Shown here in pieces: positions 1 through 12,700 of a DNA stretch of 64,000 nt. Position 1 is the first letter of the stretch, and the number at the start of each line of letters is the position of its first letter. Source of the DNA: Nereocystis luetkeana (taxonomy: Eukaryota > Sar > Phaeophyceae > Laminariales > Laminariaceae). Below the pieces are notes generated by a model, which was not told the DNA's origin, ran no database searches, and was given only the letters and a program-made list of their open reading frames with translations. Where the stretch lies: positions 15,680,869 through 15,744,868 of the forward strand of contig JARUPZ010000003.1 in NCBI GenBank assembly GCA_031213475.1. Reading direction: 5' to 3'. The translations under genes were made by a program, and so were the position numbers.

Positions 1-612
1 ACCCTATCCCTACCGTAGCGCTTGTATTGAAATAGTGGAATAGTATCCTCCTATCCTCCTATCCTCCTACAGCTACTGTAGCCCCGCGCGAAGCCGAACA
101 ACTAATTTCGCTTGGCAAACGCTTCGTTAGCCCGGCCGCCCGTTTGCCCTTATTTATGCTTGTGTTTAGACATGTGCTTTTCTTGGCTTATTTGCCTCGT
201 CCATTTCATGTCGGTCTACGTGGAGTAAGGTGTTGCCCCAGCAGGTACTTGACCAGATAGGCGATCGCTGGGCCGATCTGGAGCACAAGGACGAAATGGG
301 GTCGCCCTACCGCAATTCCAAGAACAACGAAGTGTACTTCTTCTCGGCACAAGTAACAAACGGCGACGGCGGGTGAGGAATCATATTTTATTTCAATGAA
401 ATTTGAACTTTGCGTGTGGCGGGGTAAGCAGCGTACTCGTATGGCCAACGACCAAGGACGGTGCAATTTGGGAATGTTCGTCGTCAGTGTCCAGGCATTA
501 TAAAGACTGAAGTAAATGGTAGCTTTCGCGCTTTGAGCACGGATTAGAATAGTACAAGGAGGTAGGAGCGGGAGGGAATCGTGAGGGGACCGTTCTGTGT
601 TGACCAACAAAT
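1..612. other. No gene recognised
   Basis: No coding exon, RNA gene or mobile element is recognisable here. A short direct repeat of a TATCCTCC-type unit occurs three times at about 47-70. Open frames on either strand show no family resemblance. Confidence 0.5.
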
Positions 613-782
613 ATGCCCTCCCCACCTCAAAACCAAAAGGGCGGTACACTTGCTTCCCGACTGTTGACGAGGATATTTCCGCGGAAAATTGTACAGCACA
701 GGGTACTTGCTTGCACAGCCGTTGATTTACTAGAAGGTCTGCTTGTTGCTGTATTTTGGACCCCTTCCTTCTTGACTTGCAG

Positions 783-2067
783 CGAGTTAGTGATCCAGCC
801 CGGTTACACTCTCGACAGATCGGCTAAGGCGAAGTTGGCCGGGGGCCAAGCGGCAGGGGCGAGAGCGGCATCGGTAGCAGCGATGGCATCACATGAGACG
901 ACGGTGGCGGAGGCTGCGGCGTCGGTCGGAAAAAAGGACTCCAACATGAAGAACGAGCAGTCAAAGAAGAAGCCGGACAAGGCGCCAGCGGTAGGCCCGG
1001 CAGTAGCGGCGGCAGGCTCGACGCCAGCTTCACCGCAGAAATATGTCAACTGGCAGCCTCAGATCGCGGAACGCGTGCTTGCCAGGGAAAGAAAGCGGGG
1101 AGCGCCAGCGGCCGGCGAGGATAATGCATGCGTAGCCGTCAGCCGTGCTGGCTCTTCTGGGGCGCCACTGGTGGTCTCCCCCGTCAACAACTGCCGATCC
1201 CCGAATGAGGAGAACATGCTGCGCGGGGGCAGGGCGGCGGCGGTGGCGGCGGGGGTCGGCCGTGACGGTTCAGGCGGGGGGGGCAAGGGCGGCGAGGGCT
1301 TCGGCCAGGGAAATCGGCCTCACCGCCGGTCACTGTCGCGTCTCTCGCTGAAGCAGCGAAACGCAAAGTCGCTAGCTCGGGAAAATCCCCAAACGGATTC
1401 GCCGCAGGCAAAGGCTCGGTCGACCACTTCTCTTAATAGAGCGAATGAAGGTTCACCTCTGCGTGGAGGCAGGCGACCCCCCGCGTGCGACGCAGCCCTT
1501 CGCGCCACCCGTGGTTGCACTGGGAGCGACAGCGGCCCCCCTCTGTCGCCCTCGCCCCCTTTCGTACCTGCGGTGCCAACAGCGATGGTCGTGGATGTGA
1601 CCGCCAACTCGAGCACTCACGACAAGGTAAAGCGGAAGAGAGCGGTAGATTTGAATCGCCACTTACTTTGTGCCCCCCCGCGAAAGGTCCAGAGGCAGGG
1701 GTAGCGGTGCAAAGCGGCTGCAGTCGCCTCAGAAAAGAAGCAGCAACGGCGGCATCCGGACTTAGCTTGACGAGCGTGGACGGTTAGTCCGTCGCGTGAC
1801 GGGGAGGGGATCAGCAAATTCCGCGGTAGGAAATATAGTTACCACTGTCCTCTCGGTAATGCAGCCGTCAGGCTCATTCCCGCAAGACGCAAAGGATATT
1901 TGGTGATATACTCCTACAATATTCCTAGTGGGTGTGGGTAGGTGTATATGTGTTTTTGTTTGAGTAGCGCGTGGTTGTGAGGGGTCTACGTTTGTATGTT
2001 TGTTTTACAGACGCCGCAAGAAACCCATGTATGTGTATCATACGTGCTTGTGCGTACAGATTCATGA
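783..2067 (+). CDS. Possible Ala/Gly/Ser-rich protein, partial model
   Basis: I do not recognise this protein. An uninterrupted frame is rich in Ala, Gly, Ser, Arg and Lys. An intron acceptor (TTGACTTGCAG) precedes 783 and a donor (AAG|GTAAAG) follows 1626. A possible last exon runs 2011-2067 after TTTTACAG, in matching phase 0, ending at TGA. The middle contains a Trp-Gln-Pro-Gln-Ile segment followed by a basic ARERKR run, then a Gly-rich tract, then basic and Ser-rich stretches. If the 1626 donor is not used, the frame continues to a stop at 1702-1704 through a KRKR cluster that could be nuclear targeting. The upstream exon holding the start codon is not identified; an ATG at 613 is in frame but lies across the probable intron. 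Because the stretch is GC-rich and low in complexity, several other frames are also open, so this could be non-coding. Confidence 0.3.
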
Positions 2068-2102
2068 CTTGAACACGGCAGTGCCTTCGAGCTTTGGGGT
2101 TT

Positions 2103-2255
2103 GGGTCAATCTTAACGGGGGCTGTTTTTTAGGTTTATTTCAGTATTTTCACGAAATTTCGGTATTTATTTGTCGTTTTTTTTCCTGTAGGAAAATACCG
2201 AAAATTCGGGAGAATACTGAAAAAACTAAAAAACACTCCTCGTTAAGATTGACCC
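2103..2255. repeat. Foldback (hairpin) MITE-like element
   Basis: The two ends are long imperfect inverted repeats. The left arm begins GGGTCAATCTTAACG and the right arm ends CGTTAAGATTGACCC. Pairing continues inward through TTTTTTAG, CAGTATT and CGGTATTT blocks, leaving only a short central loop. The element is 153 bp and flanked by TTT on both sides, a possible short target duplication. There is no coding capacity. I cannot assign a superfamily. Confidence 0.65.
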
Positions 2256-3730
2256 TTTAGTTGAAGTTTAGACATTATGTACATTCCTACACGGATAGGG
2301 CGACGACTAGAAATATATACGGCAATAGTTCGCGGGTGTGTAGTTTTTCCTAAGGTCAGTATTGGCGCAAAGCTGCTACAGTCATCAACAGAGCAACAGC
2401 AACGGCGGCTCGTCCGGGTTTACGCTGGCGGTGGGAGGGTACGGCAATCTAGTGTGTGTGTGGGGGGGGGGGGGGGCGCTAATTCAGTGCTGCTTGAATT
2501 AAACTAGCACGCACGAAAGCAACCGCCCTTGCATACAGCTGAGCGGCGCAGGCCTCCAAGACATGGACGCTATGACTGGTACTACAGTACGCACTCTATA
2601 ATGTGTGCAGCTTTTACTTTGTATGTTTTGGGGGGTCGTGCATGGTTGTGGGGGGTGCGCCTTTCTCAGGTGTGTTTTTTCACAGGTTCCACAAGGTGCC
2701 GTTATGAATTCGTGCTTGTCCATCGTAGGGAGGCGGTTTTGAGGTCGATGCGGATTTTTTAGATTTTCAAGGCTACTTTGGGTTTTACTGTACGCCTGTA
2801 CGGATAGGGTGACGACTAGAAATATCTACAGTCGCACTTCTTATAGTAGGGTTTTAGTTTTTGGGGCAATCACGGCCGACGAAAGCTTGTACCCCCACCC
2901 CACGAGTGTGCTCTCGAGAAAGTTGAGGTGTGTCTCCACTTCCCATTATTGCTGTGCGTTCATACCTTGCTACATTGATCAAACTGCTTGTACGTAGATG
3001 AGCTCCAAATAGGCAGGGGTGTGTATTGACTGCTGCGCGTCTTATTCTTGCCTCTGGCAGCTTCATTTTAGTTGCCGGGTTCATCATTCTTGCCATCAAC
3101 CAGTTGGCTCTCAAAGTCGCACAGAGAGAGATGTGTCGCGACTACTCTGTCGGGTTTTGGGCGATGGGTACGTATCACCATGCCAGGCATGTTCGCGCTC
3201 GTTCGGTAGAAATATGTACATAACAGCGACCGCGGCAGTATCTCCACAACGCCAAGGAGGGTGAGGGATGTCAAGAAAACAAATGTAGACAAATTGCAAC
3301 GCTTTCTAACCATGTGACCCACAGCACAACAGTACCGCCTTCGGTGAATCTCAAAACCAAAACCATCTACTAACTACAGCAGATACTTTTCAACTTACTG
3401 TAGTATTGGATCTCGTGTCGTAGTTCCGACATGAGTCAACATCGAACTTTCGATAAATATCGAATCGGACGCGTTTTTAGTCTCCATCCCCTGGCACCCC
3501 CGTGCTGCGGGCTGATACTGAACCAAATGTTTGAGATGTATCGACAACCGAAGTCGTATCGATTCGAAGTCTGGTGTATCGGTATCATGTCGTACCGAAC
3601 TCGGTTCCCACTCGATGTCCGTCACGATCCTATCGCAGCAGTACCATCAGTTTCATTGTTCCAGCGAAGTCCCTACAGCAGTGGTGATGACGATCGGATG
3701 GTGGTGGGGGTGGTACTGAATGTCGTGCAC
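2256..3730. other. Intergenic, no gene recognised
   Basis: This lies downstream of the possible gene at 0.8-2.1 kb and downstream of the Rpn13 stop on the opposite strand. No coding exon or RNA gene is evident. A poly-G run sits near 2461-2476, and TATCGA-rich sequence lies at about 3440-3600. Confidence 0.5.
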
Positions 3731-6700
3731 TCATATCCCGGGGTTTGCTCTGTCTGCGCCTGCCCCATCCCGTTCGCTACTTTCGTCCCCATCCCCCTCA
3801 CCGCCCCCCTCCCCCTTTGTTTCCTCCGCTGCTGGCTCATCACCCTCTCCGTCCCCGCCTTCCTTCTTCACCTGGGCTGCTGCTTCCTCGCTCGGTCTCT
3901 GCGGCCGAGATTCCGCCGCGTGGATCATAGCCTGGCCGCGGTCATAAAGTGGAATGTGCATAATCATGAATAGCATAGTACGATTGGCGCAAGGACACGC
4001 GATAAGAGCTTGATACATTTAGGTCGACATTGTATGATTGGCGTAGGTATGTTTGAACGCGCCTAAAGGCGCTTGTAGTGGTGCTCGTGTTGAAGTTGAT
4101 CATAGCATGGTTTACTACAGTAGCATTTTTTGTTGCTGTTGACGTGTTTGTTGTTGTCGCTCATGACAGAGTGTTGTTGTTTGTGCTTTCACACTCACGT
4201 ATCTTTTTACTGTTTTTGTTTTTTATGCCGTTATGAGGCGATTGGCGTATTTCTCGAAGGGGCCAGCACAGCCTATCTGATTCGTCACCATATTCCGTTG
4301 ATTTCGGTACTCCAATCCGTACAACTCATATGAATTGCGCAAGCGTCCTCACCTGCAGATATGCGTTTGCCGCGTCACCCCCAGCCATCGCCTCCGCGCT
4401 CCGAGGATTGCTGGGATCCAACCCCGAGCTGGACATGATGCCGTTGAAGTTTTCGGTCTGTGCACACACAAACACGCACCCAGACGTGACGCACACACAA
4501 CCATCAGTCCACAATCAGCACGCCTCCTCGCCCCCTGTAGGAGCCGGCCCGTGGGGAAAAGGTGGGCGTTTCGCTGAGCATTGCAAACGCCTTCCTGCAT
4601 GACGTCTCACCTCAGACACAGAGGAGTACAGGCTATGGCTCTTCGTCTCGGGCCGGGGGTATGCACTCCTATGATACGGAGGCGGTGTACATGTGCCCGT
4701 ACGCGCAGAAATGTTCGGCTTGCCGGAAGTTTGTATCCAGCTCAAGACACCAGTTTAATACCTTTTTTTTGTACCAGACTCAATTTCGCTTGCGTGAGGG
4801 AGGGTGTGTCCCACAGTAATCCCAGTACAACTCAACTATATTGTGGTTTCTCGCGTTTTGTGCAAAATAGGGCGAAATAATATCGAATCCCAGTGCAGTA
4901 ACCCTTCTAGCATACATTCCACCATAAAAAGCATCCCTCACGAACTACGTATAAGGAGTCTGCCTCCGAAAACGTGGGTACAGTGCGTCGCGTACTGCAC
5001 TGGAAAAAGAGGAATGCTTTTTTTCGTTGTGAATATATTTTTAATATTCGGCCTACCACCCTGATCCCACCTCGACCGGGGCCCTCCAAACAGACGCCTG
5101 CAGGGCTGATAACGCAGCGACGGGTCGGAGACAAACATCATGCTGCTACAAAATAATCAATATCGACTCCTCTCTGTATTACAGTACGAAAGTACTGCAA
5201 TTATGGATGCGAGCTGGTTCAAGCATGTCGCCCAAACATTCGTCTGCCACGAATGCCGCATGCAATAGCAACTCTAATGTCACACATTTGGTAAACTACT
5301 GGCCGCCATGAACAATGGAAGAGGGTGACATAGTCGGGGGAGGGGGGTTAAGGACTTAGAACTGGTAGGACTGGCGCTACCGCCAAAACTGTGACCCGGC
5401 CAATCACAGGCCTTCGAAGAGGGCAACAATAGTCAGGTGTTTCATACTCAAATATATTTTGCTATTTCGTTTCAAAACGAGCCGCTTCTAGGTGCTCCAA
5501 GGCGTGTTTGTACAAACTTCCACGCAACCATTCGGTGATCTGACTGCGTATGATCAATGTTGAGTCATATTTAACGCCCAATAACCGAACCGATTTTATA
5601 CTGACGCTATTAATAGGCTGTTCCGCAGCGATGCCGAAATTTGGTCGTATACCGCAAAAATGCCCACATCCCCACGACGTATTTAATTGATGAACCCTGA
5701 ACGGTTGCACACGCGTTCTATATGATCCTGTCGAAACATCGACGGAAGGGTTTAAATTTTATTTTCGCCCCCGAAAATTTGGGATCTCTTGAAGACTCAA
5801 CTCTCCCAGGAAAAAATGAAATACCTGTTGAGAAAAAATAAAGGGAAAAAAACATTAACGAGTCGGCAAGGGCTCATAAAACGTATGTGCAAATTTCAGG
5901 GTTGTATCGCACCAACAAAAAAAAACGGTGTGGACATTGGATTATTATGGAATTTGGCGCGGCATACTTGAACCAGCCTGTAACAGGTATATATCAAGGA
6001 CGTGCACGCCGAACATTCATGAACATCTTACAGTATCACACTAGGGTGATAAATAAGGTAGCACACCCCCTGGGACGAATTTCAGAGCCGGTTTCCATCA
6101 GCACATGGGGGTTGCACACAACGAAAATATTGTTGGCTTTGGGAATACTTCGTCTAGGAGATATTTGCATAAACTGTTGCATCGCTCGGCGTATTCAGTA
6201 CGCCCTCCCCGCTGTCGAGAAACCCAGCTTTTTTTAAAAAAATATTTCGAGGGGGTGTGTTATCTCAAGTGTCATACCTGTACTGGGTATGCGTCTACCC
6301 CACGCATGTTTGTACTGATATTTCACGCTTCCACTACTATAAATGAAGCCATAAAAAATAGTATGGTAACATCGCGTCGAACGTTAATTCCTATACACTT
6401 GGGGATCAATGAGGCCTCCTGCTGCGGCCAGCCGGGGACTCTCGCCTAGGGTTACCACTCCCGCGTGAATCCTCTGGCAACCAACGCGGCACCTCGTCCC
6501 AAAGAGTACGTACGTACCCCGGTAAAATAAACAATGAACACAACTGATGCCGTTGTCGACGGTACACCTCGCTACCAACGATGGGCGGGCGGGATGGTCT
6601 GTTTCTTTTCCTAGCCTCTTTCTACTTTGTGGTGCTGTTGTAGAGCTGCGACATCGCTCACGGAGTGATACTCAATCACTGTCTCCCCATACAACAATGA

Positions 6701-9700
6701 GGCTTTCCCGAAAAGGGATCCACCCTGCTGGCATCCCCTCTTTTCTGTTCCAGATTACCAAAGTACCAGGTACTCAATATCCAAGTCTGAAAATACCTCG
6801 TACTCGTACGTAACAACTAGCAAGACAACTGGCCCCGAAATGGGGGTGCAGTTGCAATGAACGGCTTCAAGTCATAAGGGCCGTTGGACGTTTTGCAGTA
6901 CTTGAACGAAAATTCAAGCAACACTGCAGTATTGCGAATAAAAAGTAGTATTATGCCAACAGAGCAAGAGGAAGACTAAAGCGGCTGCATAAGATCTACC
7001 AGGTATGCAATGGGGACGCGACGTTTGAAAATGTTCTTTCAAACGCATTGTTTTCAAGAAACGGCCGAAGATATTCTCGTGCCGCCGCCGTGGGAAAAAC
7101 GAGGGAAACGTTTTGTTTAGCTTCTTCAGACGGCTGCAGGCGGGGCAATTTGTTTTTTCTCGTTGCAAATTCTCAACAAAACTGGCAAAAATCAGCTCGT
7201 GTAACGATAGATCTTCGATCCCGACATAGACTCAACCCACGGCCAACCCGTTCGGTGTCGGGCAAGGTCAACGAGTGTAGATGACGACCTGGAAGATATC
7301 AGGTGGATCCACGGTCTAGGGGGCGAGAGCTTTGCCGGCGGCGTCCTACGCTCTTACCCCAAACCTAGGGTTAGGATCGAGAAATTTTGTCGTCTGTTCT
7401 CTGCACACCAGCGACCAATTGTTTTTTTTCATCATACGCCTGGCCAGCGCCCGCCACACTTCACCGGCCATGGTGTGAGCACGGTGACCCTAGGGTGGGT
7501 CGGAGCCCCTAACGAGCGCACTCTGTTCAGAGTCCATGACGGCGGCGTTGGTTTTGTTGATCGATGTTTGTCGAGGACTCGGAATCTCGCCGCTTCTAAC
7601 TAAACATCCGCCCTAGTTTTCCTGATGTCGATGTTGGCCCCAGAACAGTTTTTTTCGGGCTTCCGCAAAATTTTGGAGCTTTCCGTTTTTCAAATCGCTC
7701 TCATAGCAAGCTTGTTCTGAAAAAACATGAAACGTCATGGCGGGTATCTTTGATATTTGAAAATTGAAGGAAACATCGCTCCCCCATTGGCATAGGTCTA
7801 ATGCACAACAACAAAAACAAAAATATAGCAGTGAGACACAATTGTTTGAACCCGCTTGGTCAGTGTTCAATACCTGAAGGGCCTCCTGAAGGTACGATAA
7901 CGCCCGCTGCAGCTGCGGGCTCCGGATCTGATCCATCCATCGCTTTCGACAAGGTTCCATGACGTAACGTGGTGTTTCCGTGATGTTCCATGATATTACA
8001 TCATGTTTCAAAATGTTGTCACAAGACGCACCCCAAGGAGCAGAGACAGGGGTGGGAAGAGTCGGACATAGTACGTAGGAAGAGGGGAAAATAGGAGGCA
8101 AAAAACAAAAAAAGGTAGAAAATGACACCTATCTCTTACGCTCTCTCTCTACCCTCCCTCTCTTTATCTCTCTCTTGCTCCTGTACTCCCCTTTCTCTCT
8201 CTATCTCTCTCCTTCTGCCCCGCCCTCGATCTGTGTTTCTCGCCCTCCACCCTTCGCTCGATTACCCCCCGTCATTACTTACAACACCCCCCCCCCCCCC
8301 CCCCCCCCCGTTCCCGAAACATACGATATCCTGCAATACACGCATACACCACTGTGGTGGCTCAGCGGCACCCTCGAATGCTGCTAGGATTGATTCTGTG
8401 ACTTCAAATCCCGCTGTCGTGGGAAAATGTTCATTCGAAGATATAAAAAAGGGGTCGACTGCCGAGAGCGCGTAGAGTGGGTAGGCGTAACTACTGTAGA
8501 CGCGAGTCGACGAGGGAAGAAATGGCTGAAGTCTTCTCGCGATAAAAATGAGGGCAAGCACCGTAGCGGGGAGGGGAAAGGAGAGCCTGCTATGTGACCC
8601 AATGGTTGGTCTAAGTTACGACGAGGGTCAATGGTTGACAAAGCAAAGAAAGGGTGAAGACAATACATGGGAGCGAGGGGGAAACACACACAAACGATCA
8701 CAAGAACTTCCTGGTCAGACAGAGGACCGGATCCCCCAGGAAGCCGTACGACACTTACACCCCGACAATAAAAGCAACACACACGCACACACACGAACGC
8801 GTTTTTCAATCTCAAACGTCAACCTTCAATCCACGCCAATGCTGCCGCGATGCAATGCGCACAGCGGCGTCACTCACGTGTGTCTCTCAGCTCCTCTTCG
8901 GTCTGTTGCCCGTCGGGCAGGAGCGGCAAGAGCACTCGCTAGACCTCTGGGTCGTCAAGGATGCCGGGTGCCACGATGGCGTCGGCGTCCATCACGGCGG
9001 TCAGGGAAGTCGGCTGCACTATTTTGTACCAGGTATTAAATTTGATTTGGTAGGAATTTGATTCCGAAAGAGTTGCGGCAAAAGGGAGGGCAGGCGGGGG
9101 GGGGGGGGGGGGGGGGGTGTACTCGATAGGAGAGATGTACTCGATCTCATGCATGGCCGTAGTCGTATGACCATAGACCCTCGCATCCCTACAATTGGGG
9201 GGGGGGGGGGGGGGGGAGGGGGGGGGGTACTCGTTATCATGCAGGGCCGTAGTCGTATGACCATATACCCTCGCATCTCTATATTTCCGGGACGGAGCAC
9301 GTCGGGTTTTCACCGACCAGGCAGATGTTGCTTGCGCCAAGCGCGAAGCGCAGTGATGTTATCAGCGAGTCGCATGAAGGGTGAGCTGCATCCTACTAAG
9401 AACCGCTCGTGAGGTGGACTTGCATATGGATGACAGCTTCAATGAGTCGATATAATTTCCTGTGTGGCCGCCTCCGGAGACAGCAATGGGGGTACCATGA
9501 AACTGCCTCTTGGGTGCCTTACCATGAACACTACGTGATATGATCAATTCCCTTGTGCGGAGCAAAGGTTTAATACCTCGCACAAATGATCTAGCTCGTT
9601 CGCCAGCAGTGTCCGACCGCCAAAACAAGACAATACCCGGTACCCTGGTTGTCTTGCTCACGTAGCGAGCGGCATGCTCACAGAATCGTTGCCAACCGAC

Positions 9701-12700
9701 GCCAACCCAACCTATGTATAATACATAGGGGGGGCGGAGGGGGGGTGTACTCATTGCCATGATGGCCGTAGTCGTATAGGAGGGGGAAAGGTTGGGCAGG
9801 CTCATTGCCATGATGACCGTAGTCGTATAGGAGGGGGAAAGGTTGGGCAGGCTCATTGCCATGATGACCGTAGTCGTATAGGAGGGGGAAAGGTTGGGCA
9901 GGCTCATTGCCATGATGACCGTAGTCGTATAGGAGGAGAGGAAGGGATGAAGACGGGGAAAGGGGAATGAATTTGGGATTTTCGGCCCGTGCAGCACAGA
10001 TTCAACCCAAGAAAACATGCGCTGTGCCATGCAGGGTTAGCCGGCTCGCACCCGACAACACAAGCGAAGTAATACAGAGAATGCAATCATACAGATCAAC
10101 AGTTGAGCTATCTATCTATCTACCCCCTGAAAGATTTAGATCATGAAAACCAAATCGATGATCTCTTTGTCGCGTAACGCCTTCCACCACCGTGCACTAC
10201 TGACGACAGTCAGAAATATAGTACACCCCCGCGAGTCCCTATCCCTAACGAGAAAAGTTGCTATTAATTTCGTAAGTAGGAGGCTGCGGTTTGACCCCTT
10301 GGCTGACCGCTCGCCTACACTAAAAGCGGTACAACAAAAGCAGTACGCTAAAATCTGTACAGAGAAAGCAGAAGAATATAAACAGTATACTAAAAACAGT
10401 ACAATAGAAGCAGTACACTAATATCAGTACAATAAAAGCAGTAGAATATAAGCAGTACACTAAAAACAGTACAATAGAAGCAGTACACTAATATCAGCAC
10501 ACTAAAAGCAGCAAACTAAAAACAGTACAAGGAAAGCAGTGCAAGAAATGCAGTACACTAATATCAGCACACTAAAGGCAGTGCAATATAGAGTGACCAT
10601 AAAGGTCTTGACGCGCCTTTAAAAGAACGGTTTCCGTACATATATGGCATTATTAGTTATTGACGACTATCACTGACCTTTCGCTGCTGCTGTGGTGGTC
10701 TAATGCCCGATATGCTCATCATCGCCCGCTGCAGGTCCGCCGCCGTCAGCCCACCCCCCCCCGCCTGGCAATAAAAGCATACCGGCAGTGTTCGGAAGTC
10801 GAGATCGAATTGCCGATTCGGAGCCGCGATTTCCCCGACTCTCGATCTCCCAGAGACCGAAATCGGCGTTTTTTTCAACCCGAACCTTTGAAAAAGAAAG
10901 CTCGGAATCGATTGCAGAGACCATGTCCAAACTTGATATGAAACGCCGAAGCTCGAGATGGCTTCGGGCGCCAAACAGCGCATACATTAGCACAACAATC
11001 ATCGTAGTAAGGACAACCAGGTACAGCTGTAGATCGTGCCAATGCGCCAATGGTCGGCGGGCAAAAGCGACCAGACAAAGAGTGTCCAGCAGGGCCATGC
11101 ACAGCCACGGTCGTGGGCGGGACACAGGACCGTTCCGAGGGACAGCCCGCGTAAACGCCTGAGACCGTTCCAAGGACCGGTTCGCGAAAATCAAGAGATG
11201 TAGCCAAGGACCGGTCCGCGAGTCGTCCACTATCGTCCCAATGACCGGTGCGCGAAATCCCCGCTTCAAGGACCGGCTCGCGACACGCACGATATCGTTT
11301 GAAAAACCAGTACGCGAATCGTATGAGATTGCTCCAAGGACCGGTCTGCGAAACTGGCTACTACCATAGCAGAACTTTGTTGGGGCCTGTCCGCGAAACG
11401 CAAGAGATCATTTCAAAGGCAAGTATTTTTCTTCGCGGCGCTTCGAAAATATCGGTCCTGGACAACGCCCCACCTGAAAAAAATCGTGCTGCTTGTGTAG
11501 TAGGTATCTGCAGCAACGCAATCGACAGCAACAAAATAACAATTACGCGAAGAGGTAAGAAGACGCCGGGGTCTTGTAGTCCTGAGGCTGAGACTGAAAC
11601 TGGAGTTGGGGCTGGGGCGCTCAGGGGAGAAGTTTACCACCCTCTCCAATATCGCCACCTCATCAAAGCAAGACATCAACAATGTCACCTCTTTTCGTAG
11701 ATCCGCGCTTCGAGTACTCTTGTGTCTGTTCCTAATTAACACCGGACAATAGTTGAGGAATTCATTAGACTCATCGATTGGATAAACAATACCAGGTAGG
11801 TATATACTTGTAGCGGTCAGCTTCAAATGCTACTATTCCGGGGGGCCACAGTAAACAGGACCTACGGCACACAAAAAAAAAACTACCAGGTATATGATTA
11901 CCTATTCTTACTAACAATATTTTGTTATATTTACTATGGCCCCCCATAGTATCAATATCATTGATACACTATTCACACTTCGAATCCTACCGTGTTGAGA
12001 TTCAGAATTTGTTTGCAAAAATAAGAAGGAACCAACTGCTGAGAGCACCTTCGTAGCGTGGGCAGACACAAATCGACGCGAGCCAACGGGGGGGGGAAGG
12101 GCTGCAGTCTTCTCGGGATAAAAATGCGAGGGGGGGGTGAGAGCCTAGCCTTATCTACGGTAGCATTTTCCGTAGATTCGACGGTTACATCGGTGTTCCA
12201 AGTTTTTGATGGTTGCACTTGTGTTCCATTTTGTAAACGGTTATCCTACGAAGTCATTTTTTCCCGCATCTGTCATGGTAAAAGTAAAGTTGGCGAAAAC
12301 AAAAGAAATATCGCAATATTGCACCCTCCAGAACAAAAAAAAAAACGAACCAGATACAGCCCTCGACTACCTTCACATTGCCATGAAGAAAAAAACCGCC
12401 AAATTTTATTTCCAACTCTAAAAATCAGTCCCGCAAAGGCTCGAAACCAAAATACTCCACCGATCGCTGGGACCAGCTCGCAGTGTTCCATGTTTTCGAC
12501 GGATAAACTGGTGCTCCGTGTTTTAGATGTTTATATTTGTGTTCCATGGTTGGGACGTGCTGTACGCATCAATGGTTACAGTGCTCCTTCAAGGTTGCGA
12601 TGGCTACCTCAAGTGTTCCACGACTAGCCCGGCTACCTCAAAAAGTTAGGTTTTGGGCTTGCGGACGGACGCGTGTGACTTTGTTCATTTGCTCGTTGGT

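Noticed and set aside
9749-9939. CRISPR-like repeat array
   Set aside because: Units are contiguous with no unique spacers, no cas genes are present, and the locus is a eukaryotic intron.
12058-12627. 189-codon plus-strand open frame
   Set aside because: It begins inside a SINE copy, passes through poly-A runs and has no domain or conserved composition.
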